Shown: positions 1-7,305, numbered from the stretch's first letter. The stretch: DNA of 64,000 bases from an uncultured Clostridia bacterium (GCA_934464705.1 CAKSKB010000001.1:62001-126000); one strand, 5' to 3'. Made by a program: numbers and translations. The notes: generated by a model from the sequence alone, not told the origin.

Positions 1-79
1 CAAGAAAGCAAAGCGGACATTCGCAGTCCTCACCAAATGCGTCGTTCACCGGAATTTCGTAAATTTTTTCTGATTTCAT
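1..79 (-). CDS. DUF6062-like protein, N-terminal fragment
   Basis: Only the first 26 codons are inside the window; the gene continues off the left edge. The ATG at 79 follows an AAAGGA ribosome site at good spacing. The visible peptide begins MKSEKIYEIPVNDAFGEDC and continues with a C-x-C-x2-C cysteine cluster. That opening resembles the DUF6062 proteins of Clostridia (function unknown), but this is recalled similarity on very few residues. It is divergent from the ogg gene and shares the 80-159 intergenic region with it. Confidence 0.5.
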   Translation of the reverse strand, partial: MKSEKIYEIPVNDAFGEDCECPLCFL

Positions 80-90
80 AAATATATTCC

Positions 91-119
91 TTTACAACAG
101 TGATTATTTGATGTATAAT
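91..119 (+). promoter_or_regulatory. sigma-A promoter for ogg
   Basis: TTTACA at 91-96 and TATAAT at 114-119 are separated by 17 bp, with the ogg start 41 bases downstream of the -10. This is a near-consensus housekeeping promoter. Confidence 0.7.
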
Positions 120-159
120 TTAAGTATATCATATTTTACAGAAAGATAAAAGGGGTATT

Positions 160-1017
160 ATGAAAGTTTACGAAAAAAATTCATCCGTTTTTCTGGAAGA
201 TGCAGAAAATTTTAATATCAGGCAAACATTCGAGTGCGGTCAGTGTTTTAGATTTCATGAGTATGACAGCGGCTATTTTGAAGGCGTAGCCTTCGGAAAA
301 TATCTCGGCATATCGCAAATCGGTAATCTTGCTGTGATTCATAACTGTACAGTTGACGAATTCAATACAGTATGGAAAAGCTTTTTTGATTTTGATACCG
401 ATTACGGCAGAATTTCATCGTCCCTTGCAAAGGATGATATAATGAAAGAGGCAATTTCTTTCGGCGGCGGAATCAGAATTCTTAAACAGGATATGTTCGA
501 GTGCATAGTGTCGTTTATAATATCTCAAAACAATTCCATATATAATATAGAGCGTGTCGTTGAAAGAATATGTGAAAGGTACGGAACACCGATCGGAATT
601 TTCAACGGAAAACAAAGATACGCTTTTCCTACGCCATATCAGCTTTCAAAGGCGACCGTTGAAGAACTTACAGCGCTTAAATGCGGTTACCGCGCGAAGT
701 ATATTACAGGCTTTACAAAAGCGGTTGCAAACGGAGAGTTTGATATTGAAGCTCTTGATAAACAGACCTCAGACGAAGCTAAGGAAAAACTGCTTGCTTT
801 TAAAGGTATAGGTAATAAAGTTGCTGACTGTATACTTCTCTTCGGTTACCATAAATTTGATGTTTTCCCGACGGATGTGTGGGTTAAAAAAGCAATGGCT
901 GATTTGTACTCGGTTGATGTAAAGAATATAGACAGATTTTCAAACGAATATTTCGGAAAATACCGGGGCCTTGCGCAGCAATATCTGTTTTATTATAAAA
1001 GAAGCAGCGAAAATTAA
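160..1017 (+). CDS. ogg: 8-oxoguanine DNA glycosylase, OGG1 type
   Basis: 285 residues. A bifunctional base-excision glycosylase/AP lyase that removes oxidised guanine from DNA. The N-terminal half (about 5-110) matches the OGG N-terminal fold, including the RQTFECGQCFRF segment. The helix-hairpin-helix-GPD part follows, with GIGNKVADC at 216-224 carrying the expected catalytic Lys220, and PTDV with Asp239 in the position of the activating aspartate of the OGG1 family. Length is normal for clostridial OGG proteins. The ATG at 160 sits behind an AAAAGGGG ribosome site. The gene is monocistronic, with its own promoter at 91-119, and tRNA-Leu follows. Function is a confident family inference; substrate preference (8-oxoG opposite C) is not tested by sequence. 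Confidence 0.92.
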   Translation: MKVYEKNSSVFLEDAENFNIRQTFECGQCFRFHEYDSGYFEGVAFGKYLGISQIGNLAVIHNCTVDEFNTVWKSFFDFDTDYGRISSSLAKDDIMKEAISFGGGIRILKQDMFECIVSFIISQNNSIYNIERVVERICERYGTPIGIFNGKQRYAFPTPYQLSKATVEELTALKCGYRAKYITGFTKAVANGEFDIEALDKQTSDEAKEKLLAFKGIGNKVADCILLFGYHKFDVFPTDVWVKKAMADLYSVDVKNIDRFSNEYFGKYRGLAQQYLFYYKRSSEN

Positions 1018-1027
1018 AAATCAGGTA

Positions 1028-1056
1028 TTGAAATTTACTGAATAATATGCTATAAT
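1028..1056 (+). promoter_or_regulatory. promoter of tRNA-Leu
   Basis: TTGAAA at 1028-1033 and TATAAT at 1051-1056 with a 17-bp spacer. The -10 ends 16 bases before the mature tRNA 5' end, so the leader is very short. Confidence 0.85.
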
Positions 1057-1072
1057 AATATTCGCACCGCAT

Positions 1073-1154
1073 GCGGATGTGGCGAAATTGGCATACGCGC
1101 AAGATTTAGGTTCTTGTGCCCCGCGGCGTGCAGGTTCAAGTCCTGTCATCCGCA
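1073..1154 (+). tRNA. tRNA-Leu (anticodon UAG)
   Basis: An 82-nt class II tRNA. The acceptor stem is GCGGATG paired with CATCCGC, with discriminator A at 1154. The anticodon stem is CAAGA/TCTTG and the 7-nt loop reads TTTAGGT, giving anticodon TAG (reads CUA and other CUN leucine codons). An extended variable arm precedes the GTTCAAG T-loop. CCA is not encoded. It is the only tRNA recognised in the window. Confidence 0.96.
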
Positions 1155-1165
1155 TTAACAAAAAA

Positions 1166-1214
1166 AACCGCATAATTGCTGATAAATTCAGTAGTTATGC
1201 GGTTCTTATTTTTA
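1166..1214. terminator. bidirectional intrinsic terminator
   Basis: A long hairpin with outer stem AACCGCATAA (1166-1175) pairing with TTATGCGGTT (1196-1205). Downstream T-rich sequence follows on the plus strand, and an A-run at 1159-1167 gives the U-tract for the minus strand. It can end both the tRNA-Leu transcript and the converging CAT-like operon. Confidence 0.85.
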
Positions 1215-1228
1215 AAACATTTATACTG

Positions 1229-1879
1229 TTACATAATTATAAGCTTGCTTGTTTCTTCTTCAAGCAATTTGAAAACCTTGGCAACCAAATACCCGTCTGC
1301 GACGGCATGATTAAGCCGCACCGTTACGGGCATCATCAGGCGTCCGTTTTCTTCCCTGTATTTACCCCAGTTTATTATAGGTGCAAAAAACAGATGACCG
1401 TCGGGAAGTTCGATATTCAGCGAATCATAACTAATCCACGAAATATACGAAGCGTCAAACCAGTTCGGGTGATTTGCCGTATCAAGGCCGTATTCACGGG
1501 TTTGCTTAGCATTTTCGATATCAGCTGCGCAGTTTTTGTAAAATGTTTTATAATCCTCGGAATACTCCGTGTAAACCGGCGTGCAGGTTTCGGTGTCATC
1601 ATGAAATATGTATTGCGTCGGGTTAATTTTGTCATAACAGATAAGCGTGTCGGTCTGCCATAAATATCCCATTTTGTAGTCATCTCGTGAATTTAACACC
1701 TTTGCAAGAATATATAAAAAATTTATATAAAACTTTGTTTCCGTCCTTTTTGAAAACTCTTTAAGTTCTGTTACATCAATCCTTGATGTAATCGATGTAG
1801 AACATTTGCAGTCCTCCGAAAAATGGCGGAACACGCCGCTGCGGTAATACTTCTCTTTATCTATAACTCTGTAATTCAT
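1229..1879 (-). CDS. chloramphenicol acetyltransferase-like (CAT) protein
   Basis: 216 residues from the ATG at 1879, chosen because GGAG lies upstream at good spacing and the conserved family opening (MNYRVIDKEKYY) begins there; longer in-frame starts run back into the neighbour. The C-terminal motif is NHAVADGYL, corresponding to HHxVxDGxH in CAT enzymes. The catalytic His (second of the pair) and the structural Asp are present, but the first His is Asn and the last is Leu. CAT enzymes O-acetylate chloramphenicol using acetyl-CoA; many clostridial relatives are not proven resistance proteins. It follows the TfoX-like gene by 28 bases and probably shares its transcript. Chloramphenicol resistance is possible but should not be assumed. 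Confidence 0.8.
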   Translation of the reverse strand: MNYRVIDKEKYYRSGVFRHFSEDCKCSTSITSRIDVTELKEFSKRTETKFYINFLYILAKVLNSRDDYKMGYLWQTDTLICYDKINPTQYIFHDDTETCTPVYTEYSEDYKTFYKNCAADIENAKQTREYGLDTANHPNWFDASYISWISYDSLNIELPDGHLFFAPIINWGKYREENGRLMMPVTVRLNHAVADGYLVAKVFKLLEEETSKLIIM

Positions 1880-1907
1880 TTTAATTCTCCGTTTCTGACA
1901 GGATATA

Positions 1908-2225
1908 TCAAATTTTCTTCTTTTTCGGCAATGGGAGTTCATCATACATTGCATTAAAAAGCTGCGTCAGGAACTGCTTATCCTCAATCTGCTCCAGTAA
2001 AATCATGTCTTTTGCACCGTCATAAGGCGGTTCATGAGGGGCGTCAGGAAGCATAGTTTCAGCCGACGGAACAGGTTTTACCAAAAGCCTGTTGTCACAA
2101 AGATATGCGGCTATCTTTCCGTTCTGATAAATAATGTATTCCCCCATCATTTGCCTGTAGGTTATATTATCAATTTCGGACAGTTGTTCTAAAACAAAAG
2201 TTAAATACTCCTTATTTGTTGCCAT
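1908..2225 (-). CDS. TfoX N-terminal-domain protein
   Basis: 105 residues with the single-domain TfoX/YjhX-like layout: an N-terminal helix, then the ITYRQMMGEYIIYQNGKIAAY segment, typical of TfoX N-terminal domains. The C-terminus ends in a basic PKKKKI tail. Family members are small soluble proteins often found beside acetyltransferases; the link to competence known for TfoX in Proteobacteria does not carry over here. An AAGGGA ribosome site precedes the ATG at 2225. The CAT-like gene follows by 28 bases. The molecular role is unknown. Confidence 0.75.
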   Translation of the reverse strand: MATNKEYLTFVLEQLSEIDNITYRQMMGEYIIYQNGKIAAYLCDNRLLVKPVPSAETMLPDAPHEPPYDGAKDMILLEQIEDKQFLTQLFNAMYDELPLPKKKKI

Positions 2226-2241
2226 TGTTAAATCCCTTCCG

Positions 2242-2605
2242 TTACCATATTTCGACTCTGTCGGAAGACGCTACCCACATTCCGTCATTTTCCGTTATGC
2301 CGAAAGCCGTGTAGAATTCATCGCAGTTTACAACTACACGGTTTACACGCAGTTTATCCTCCGAGTGAACATCCATGCCCGAAAGATATTTTGTAAACTC
2401 GCGTGTTTTTGTGCTTGCCCACGCCCTTGCCATAGAGTGGTAGAACTTTGTGTAATCTGGATTTTCAAGTCTTGATACAACCTCTGTAAGACACTGTACA
2501 GCACCCTGGTCAGCCACATTTTCGCTAAGGGTCAGCCGTCCGCTCATCGGAACGCCCGGGATACCTTCCTGCCCTTCGTAAAAATCAACCATTTTTTCGC
2601 AGCGC
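2242..2605 (-). pseudogene. C-terminal remnant of an M13 (neprilysin-type) metallopeptidase
   Basis: About 120 in-frame residues match only the end of M13 peptidases. The segment LTLSENVADQGA corresponds to the family motif with the third zinc ligand (GELTLGENIAD), and a later stretch SEDKLRVNRVVVNCDEF resembles the family's C-terminal block before the usual end. The N-terminal five-sixths, including the HExxH zinc site, is missing. The reading frame is open upstream only until it enters the 3' part of the XRE gene in another frame, so the boundary near 2605 looks like a deletion junction. No usable start codon or ribosome site precedes it. Non-functional in my view. Confidence 0.75.
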
Positions 2606-3026
2606 CGCAGAGTATTAATGCGGAAATCAAAGTCCAAAAAATCACCATGCCGAACGGTGCCTTTTCGCAGTCAAGCAGATTCACCGCATAGTAAATATGC
2701 TCGCCTACAGGAATTGAATAAAGCGGCAAAACAATAAGCACAAAATAAAGCACATCGAAAATACCAAAAAGCAAACCGCACATGTTTTTTATGTTTGTTT
2801 TGTTTTCATTTTCCGCAATAGATATTATTTTTTCACCGGACAGCAAATCGTCAATCGATACCGAAAAAAACTTTGATATTTCTTTAAGCGAATCAATGCT
2901 CGGGTATCCTCTGCCGGATTCCCATTTTGAAATCGCCGTCCTTGATACATACAGGCTTTCGGCAAGTTCGTCCTGCGTAAGCCTTCTGTTTTTTCTCAGT
3001 TCATAAAGCTTTTCTCCGAATTCCAA
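2544..3026 (-). CDS. XRE-family regulator with membrane tail, C-terminus replaced
   Basis: A Cro/C1-type helix-turn-helix spans residues ~4-58, with RLTQDELAESLYVSRTAISK followed by WESGRGYPS. Two hydrophobic segments follow, as in clostridial XRE proteins with a C-terminal membrane domain. I place the start at the TTG at 3026: a GGGGG ribosome site lies 6 bases upstream, and it follows directly on the PAP2 stop codon; the upstream ATG at 3047 would begin inside the PAP2 gene with no ribosome site. The last ~20 codons (after ALILCG) run out of frame through the M13 peptidase remnant, so the natural C-terminus is lost. DNA binding could survive, but membrane signalling may not. Confidence 0.75.
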   Translation of the reverse strand: MEFGEKLYELRKNRRLTQDELAESLYVSRTAISKWESGRGYPSIDSLKEISKFFSVSIDDLLSGEKIISIAENENKTNIKNMCGLLFGIFDVLYFVLIVLPLYSIPVGEHIYYAVNLLDCEKAPFGMVIFWTLISALILCGAAKKWLIFTKGRKVSRAFR

Positions 3027-3027
3027 T

Positions 3028-3690
3028 TCAATCCCCCTTTCTGTCAATCAGCAGCACGGCGCCTTTATAAATGAAAAATAACCCGGCACTTAAAAGAACA
3101 CCGCCGACAATATCCGTAAGCCAATGAACTCCCGAAACAAGTCTGCCGATTACCGTAAATACAGAAAAAATCATAGCAATACCGACAATTATTTTCATTG
3201 CCGCAATATTTTTAACCCTGCGTTTCGCCTCAAAAGCAAGTGTAGGCATAACGCTCAGAACAAGCAGCGTTGTTGACGACGGATATGAGGCTTCAGATTG
3301 TCCGCCTATGAGAACGGGTCTGAAATTAACGGGAGTCATTTCAAATATCAAATAGCAGAATATGACAACCGTATAATAGATTCCGAGAAGAATAATATCA
3401 TAATCGACCTTTAACAGACTTCTCCTCTTTACCATCTGAGCAAACCCGGCAACGCCGAATACCATGCACACAATAATGGGCACCAGACCAAGCCAATCAG
3501 TTAGTGTGTAAATCGCCGTGTGAACGCCTGTCCATGCAAAAAAACGGGTATTTACCGCTGCAAAACCAACAGGTGTTCCGCTTTCCCCCGCGGGTTTTAC
3601 ATCAACCGTCTGTATCAGCACTGTCCAGATTACAAATGCCGCTGCAAGCATAATTCCAAAAACCAATATTCTTTTTCCGTTTCGTTTCAT
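3028..3690 (-). CDS. PAP2-superfamily membrane protein with altered active site
   Basis: 220 residues with about six hydrophobic helices, the layout of membrane PAP2 lipid phosphatases. The third motif is well kept (GRLVSGVHWLTDIVGG: Arg, nucleophile His, Asp). Motif 1 keeps the RP pair in NFRP but has Glu where the family Lys normally lies. Motif 2 reads YPSSTT, where PSGH with a His proton donor is expected. The fold is therefore clear but activity is doubtful, or the substrate class differs. An AGGAAGTAGAAAAA leader precedes the ATG at 3690. It heads a likely transcript PAP2, XRE, TfoX, CAT. Confidence 0.75.
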   Translation of the reverse strand: MKRNGKRILVFGIMLAAAFVIWTVLIQTVDVKPAGESGTPVGFAAVNTRFFAWTGVHTAIYTLTDWLGLVPIIVCMVFGVAGFAQMVKRRSLLKVDYDIILLGIYYTVVIFCYLIFEMTPVNFRPVLIGGQSEASYPSSTTLLVLSVMPTLAFEAKRRVKNIAAMKIIVGIAMIFSVFTVIGRLVSGVHWLTDIVGGVLLSAGLFFIYKGAVLLIDRKGD

Positions 3691-3836
3691 TTTTTCTACT
3701 TCCTTTTCGTTTGATTTTGCCGTAAGGCTAAAACAAACATAACACAGAATATAGAAAAAATAAAGAATCGCAGCGTCACATAAGCGATACGGAGCGTGTC
3801 ACCCCCGCAAATTTCAGGATTTTCGGAATTTGCACA

Positions 3837-4466
3837 TCACGGATTTGATGAATTGAATGTTCGGTAGAATAATCCGATATGCTCATCAAGCATTTTTATA
3901 CATTCCGCTTCACGCTCGGGCTGGCGGTCGCAAACGCCTATAAGCGTGATAATGGGCGCAACATACATAAGCGAGAGCGTTTCGGGATTTTCGTTTTTCA
4001 GCACGCCCTCTGCAATGAGGGTTTTAAATATTCCTGCATGATAACGAATAAGCCGCTCCACAAACCTTTCGGAATAAAGCTTTGAAAGTTCGGGAGTTCG
4101 GAACTGCTCGATTGTCATCATTTTACGGAAAAGCGCTATGCTCTCGTCATGCATCGTGAAGTTAATGATTTTATGTACCTTGTCAATCAGTTCTTTCTCG
4201 GTAATATCGAAAAAAAGCGCAGTATCGCTACCGAAATTCCGAACATGAATCTTAATTGTATCCGTAAATTTTTCAAACTGCCTTGAAGTATCGGCAACGA
4301 TGGCATCAAAAATTGCCTGCTTGCTCTGAAAATGACTGTAAAGCGACGGCGCTTTAATTCCCACAGCGCTTGCAATCTCGCCAACGCTTACGGAATCATA
4401 TCCGTTTGCAGCAAACAGTTCCAGCGATTTTTCAAGTATTCTCTTTTTTGTATCTTCCTGTTTCAT
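3837..4466 (-). CDS. TetR/AcrR-family transcriptional repressor
   Basis: 209 residues. The N-terminal TetR helix-turn-helix covers roughly residues 8-54, with the typical KKRILEKSLELFAANGY and SLYSHFQSKQAIFDAI blocks. The remaining all-helical part would be the ligand-binding and dimerisation domain; its ligand cannot be read from sequence. The ATG at 4466 has a perfect AGGAGG site (4471-4476). Its promoter (4497-4525) is followed by a perfect inverted repeat overlapping the ribosome site, so autorepression is likely. The target genes may have been the now-broken ABC exporter module upstream, but that is inference. Confidence 0.9.
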   Translation of the reverse strand: MKQEDTKKRILEKSLELFAANGYDSVSVGEIASAVGIKAPSLYSHFQSKQAIFDAIVADTSRQFEKFTDTIKIHVRNFGSDTALFFDITEKELIDKVHKIINFTMHDESIALFRKMMTIEQFRTPELSKLYSERFVERLIRYHAGIFKTLIAEGVLKNENPETLSLMYVAPIITLIGVCDRQPEREAECIKMLDEHIGLFYRTFNSSNP

Positions 4467-4473
4467 ATATCCT

Positions 4474-4493
4474 CCTAACTAATGCTCGTTAGG
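4474..4493. promoter_or_regulatory. probable TetR operator (inverted repeat)
   Basis: CCTAAC (4474-4479) and GTTAGG (4488-4493) are perfect inverted arms separated by 8 bases. The site lies just downstream of the tetR -10 and overlaps the AGGAGG ribosome site, the usual place for a self-regulating TetR operator. Confidence 0.7.
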
Positions 4494-4496
4494 TAC

Positions 4497-4525
4497 ATTA
4501 TACTCCGATAAAATACAAAAGTCAA
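4497..4525 (-). promoter_or_regulatory. promoter of the tetR gene
   Basis: On the minus strand TTGACT (4520-4525) and TATAAT (4497-4502) are spaced by 17 bp. The operator-like repeat begins 3 bases beyond the -10. Confidence 0.85.
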
Positions 4526-4555
4526 TATCTTTTCAAAAATTTTCCGTAATAAATT

Positions 4556-5114
4556 TCAGCAGTTAACATGCAGTTTGCTTACAATGCTCGATTTGCACAT
4601 CCGGTTATAGCAAACAACCGGTATAATCACCGAAAACCCGGCAAGCGCTGCAGCCGAATAAATCAGCGGTGCAGCAGTAAAGCGGTATGTGAAAAACCAC
4701 ATCTGGTTCGAAATCGCCGCAATAATGCCATAGCATATAAAATTACCTGCGGTCAGCGTGAAAACCAAAGCAATCGCCGCATACAAACCGCCCTCGCATA
4801 TAAGCATATTTTTAAGCTGACTGCCTGTCATTCCGATTGAGCGCAGCACGGCAAATTCGTGCTGTCTTGCGGAAATCGAAGTTATCATTGAATTAATGAA
4901 ATTAAGAAGTCCGATAAGCCCAAGAATAAAGCTTAAAATGCCTCCGACAATCAAATACATTCTCTGCATGCTTCTGAAATTATCGAGAGAGAAATCGAAA
5001 GAACAACAGCGGCAGACTTTTTCGGCATTCTTTTTATATTGTCAAAAGCCATGGTGAACGAATTGATACCGCAAGTTCTTTTTTTTGCTTTTTGCCGCTT
5101 TTTACTTTATACAT
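4556..5114 (-). pseudogene. collapsed FtsX-type ABC exporter permease
   Basis: Two pieces of one permease family are joined out of frame. The upstream piece, from about 5080 to 4990, encodes the start of a FtsX-type middle transmembrane segment (MAFDNIKRMPKKSAAVVLS). The downstream piece, about 4985 to 4556, encodes the C-terminal FtsX domain with the typical GLLNFINSM and HEFAVLRSIGM blocks and a normal stop. The extracellular domain and intervening helices are gone, and an A8 tract near 5084 separates another frame at the 5' end. Family architecture would be ~650-850 residues. This is a broken member of the antimicrobial-peptide or lipoprotein exporter class. Confidence 0.75.
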
Positions 5115-5215
5115 TATGCTCACCTGCAATTCTGCCGTCCTCAATGCGAATAGCGCATAAATATGAGCGTGGCGGCAAGCAGCAGAATTATTAATGGTAA
5201 AAATAAGATAATCAT
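5107..5215 (-). pseudogene. fused scraps of a sensor kinase N-terminus and an ABC ATPase C-terminus
   Basis: An ATG at 5215 overlaps the response-regulator stop (ATGA) and begins a strongly hydrophobic segment, MIILFLPLIILLLAATLIF, as expected for the first membrane helix of a histidine kinase. After about 22 codons this frame stops. The overlapping frame then reads AIRIEDGRIAGEHNV and stops at 5107, which is the usual end of an ABC exporter ATPase ('RIEDGRI'). The junction lies near 5143-5156. The gene order RR, HK, ATPase, permease is the classic peptide-sensing exporter layout, so one or more deletions removed most of HK and ATPase. Confidence 0.65.
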
Positions 5216-5634
5216 TTTTCTTTCTCCCATACATATCCTATGCCGTAAACAGTTTTGACAGGAATCCCCGGAAGTTTTCGTCTCAGTCTTTTTACACAGA
5301 CTGATAATGCGTTTTCTTCAACAAATTCCGCACCGTCCGACCAAACACCGTCTATAAGTACATCTCTTGTCGTCGTTCTGCCCATATTCTGAGCGAGCAT
5401 TTTCAGAAGTTTTTGCTCGGTTTTGCTCAGTTCAACAAAAGTATCGTCATAAGAAAATTTCATATTTTCAAAATCAAAAGCGAAGTTTTTATATCTGAAA
5501 ACGGTATTATTCTGCTTTCTCCTCGTTACCGCATTTACTCTCGCCCGCAGCACCGCAAGAGAAAACGGTTTAGTTATGTAATCGTCAGCACCGCTTTCAA
5601 GACCGGTTACAATATCGATTTCCATATCATTTGC
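5212..5634 (-). pseudogene. OmpR-family response regulator, receiver half deleted
   Basis: The frame enters mid-receiver at LTANDMEIDIVTGLESGADD, which corresponds to the alpha4-beta5 end of the receiver, followed by YITKPF with the conserved Lys-Pro. A complete winged-helix OmpR DNA-binding domain follows (YKNFAFDFENMKFS to VKTVYGIGYVWEKEK). The phosphoacceptor Asp and the whole first half of the receiver are absent. Upstream the same open frame continues into an unrelated leucine-rich-repeat fragment, so the gene now lacks its own start. If translated as a fusion it could still bind DNA but could not be controlled by phosphorylation. Confidence 0.8.
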
Positions 5635-5998
5635 CGTAAGCGCACTGCAATTTGCAAATGCACCCATGTTAATTCTTAAAGATGTTGCAGTGTCATCGGC
5701 AAAAATCACTTCCTTAAGAGAAGTGCAGCCAAAGAATGCAGATGTTGAAATCATGCTGACCGACCCGGGGATTTCAGCTTTTTCAAGAGATACGCAGCCT
5801 GAAAACGCTTCCGTTCCTATATCCGTATATCCTTCGGGAATCGTAACACCGGTTATCAGTTCGTTGTCTTTGAATGCATCACCGACTTCCGTGATTTTAT
5901 ATACCGTGCCGGAAAAATCGGCTTCGGAAGGCAGAACAATATTGCCGCCCTTCCCGTTATAAGCCTTTATCTTAACGGTATAGCTTCCGTAAGAATAT
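5635..5998 (-). pseudogene. BspA-type leucine-rich-repeat protein fragment
   Basis: From 5998 an open frame without a start codon encodes BspA/TpLRR repeats, for example the units ending in AFSGCVSLEKAEIPGS and AFFGCTSLKEVIF. These repeats occur in secreted or surface adhesins. The frame begins immediately after an in-frame TAA at 5998-6000 and runs without interruption into the response-regulator fragment at the sequence encoding CSALTAND. No signal peptide, promoter or anchor remains. The fragment was therefore cut at both ends. Confidence 0.75.
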
Positions 5999-6001
5999 TA
6001 A

Positions 6002-6841
6002 CGGTCAATCGTAATATTAACCGCAGGCGGAAGCGAAAAACTTACAGCTGATGTTTTGCCGAAAAACGCCTCTGACAGGAGCGTTTCGTGGAGCACCTCC
6101 GCAGCTGATATTGCAGAGGTTTCACCGAACGGAACCGTCACCGCAAAAAAAGCAGGCAATGCCATCATTACAGCCAAAACGGAAAACGGATTAAAAGCAA
6201 GCTGCAATGTAACGGTTAATGCGGAAATCCCCGGAACAACGCCGGTTACGGCAGCTGTTACCGCAAACAAAAATACTATTGCAGGCAATGTAATTCCGTT
6301 CGGATTACGGCTCGGAAATGTAAATAAACTTGCAACGGTTTCCTTTACATTTGAAAAAGATTCGGTTTTACAATTTGCTGAATTAATCGGCAAAAACGGC
6401 TTTACTCCGCTCGGAATAAAGTGGAATGACGATAATACAGCAACCGTGGCATTATCATATCTTCAGGGCGGCGCCGGCGGAAGCGTGACAAGAACAGAAC
6501 TTTTCGATGTTGCGGAAATAAACTTCAAAGAAATTCTCCAAAATATGTCTGTTGGGATAAAACTCATTGATGTTTCGGCAGCAGGCTATAACGAAAAAGG
6601 AGAAGCTGTGTATTTTACAACAAAAATAACTTCAGCAAATGCAGTTACTTCTGTAAGCGATAAGACAAGCTGTGATGTGAATGGCGACGGAATAATCGAC
6701 CTTCTTGATATCACATATTGCCAAAGATATTACAAAAGCGACAATACTTCTCCCGATTGGGAAAAGTTCAGCCACTGCGATATAGACAGGAACGGCACTA
6801 TTGATATACAGGACTTAATTATAATTCTGCAAGCAATGTAA
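6002..6841 (+). pseudogene. dockerin-bearing secreted protein, N-terminus missing
   Basis: The open frame from 6002 has no convincing start. It encodes a bacterial Ig-like (Big_2) domain (LTADVLPKNASDRSVSWSTS onward), then a ~130-residue cohesin-like beta-sandwich, and a type I dockerin at the end with two calcium loops, DVNGDGIIDLLD and DIDRNGTIDIQD. Dockerins plug into cohesin scaffolds in cellulosome-type assemblies or bind single cohesins. It ends with TAA and a strong terminator, so the 3' end is native. The 5' end abuts the oppositely oriented BspA fragment with only a few bases between, so it is truncated by rearrangement and lacks a secretion signal. Confidence 0.75.
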
Positions 6842-6886
6842 AACTCCGGCTGCAACAAGCGAATTGTTGCAGCCGAAGTTTCTTTT
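6841..6886 (+). terminator. intrinsic terminator after the dockerin fragment
   Basis: CGGCTGCAACAA (6847-6858) pairs perfectly with TTGTTGCAGCCG (6864-6875) around a 5-nt loop. The stem is extended by AAACT/AGTTT and is followed by a short T-rich tract. Confidence 0.85.
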
Positions 6887-6890
6887 AAAC

Positions 6891-6916
6891 AAAAAATCCG
6901 CCGAATAACTCGGCGG
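6891..6916 (-). terminator. intrinsic terminator of the abrB-like gene
   Basis: CCGCCGA (6898-6904) and TCGGCGG (6910-6916) form a stem. On the minus strand it is followed by a run of six T (6891-6896). Confidence 0.8.
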
Positions 6917-6927
6917 TTAATGTAGTG

Positions 6928-7167
6928 CTATTTTTTAAGTTCTCTAAGACAATCATTACAGATATTTTTGTCTTTGTAAACAATAACATCTCCCGCATTG
7001 CCGCAGAAAATGCATGCCGGCTCATACTTTTTCAAAATAATCATGTTACCGTCGACATAAATTTCAAGAGCGTCTCTCGGGTCGATATTCAGAGTACGCC
7101 TAAGCTCCTTCGGTAAAACGATTCTTCCCAGCTCGTCAACTTTTCTGACTATTCCGGTTGATTTCAT
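6928..7167 (-). CDS. AbrB/SpoVT-family regulator with zinc-ribbon tail
   Basis: 79 residues from the ATG at 7167, chosen for its GGAGGTGG ribosome site; longer in-frame starts lie upstream of the promoter. Residues 1-45 are an AbrB swapped-hairpin DNA-binding domain (MKSTGIVRKVDELGRIVLPK, then ELRRTLNI). The C-terminus adds two Cys pairs, CIFC and CNDC, forming a predicted zinc ribbon, as in short clostridial AbrB homologues. Such proteins act as transition-state regulators. It is monocistronic, with a strong promoter at 7187-7215 and its own terminator. Confidence 0.9.
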   Translation of the reverse strand: MKSTGIVRKVDELGRIVLPKELRRTLNIDPRDALEIYVDGNMIILKKYEPACIFCGNAGDVIVYKDKNICNDCLRELKK

Positions 7168-7186
7168 AATACCACCTCCACTAAAT

Positions 7187-7215
7187 ATAGTACCACATTT
7201 TTGTCCATATGTCAA
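7187..7215 (-). promoter_or_regulatory. strong promoter of the abrB-like gene
   Basis: Consensus TTGACA (7210-7215) and TACTAT (7187-7192) with a 17-bp spacer, plus a TGG extended -10. The transcript start would lie just ahead of the GGAGG site, giving a very short leader. Confidence 0.88.
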
Positions 7216-7305
7216 CAAATAAATTGATATTTTTGCAAATTTTTACGAAATTCGGCGTTTATATTACATATATAACCATTTTTGTCAATTTAACAGTGAA
7301 TAACA

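Noticed and set aside
1079..1663. Open frame on the plus strand running from inside the tRNA
   Set aside because: It starts in the tRNA-Leu body and crosses the terminator and the antisense of the CAT-like gene; it has no ribosome site and no recognisable family.
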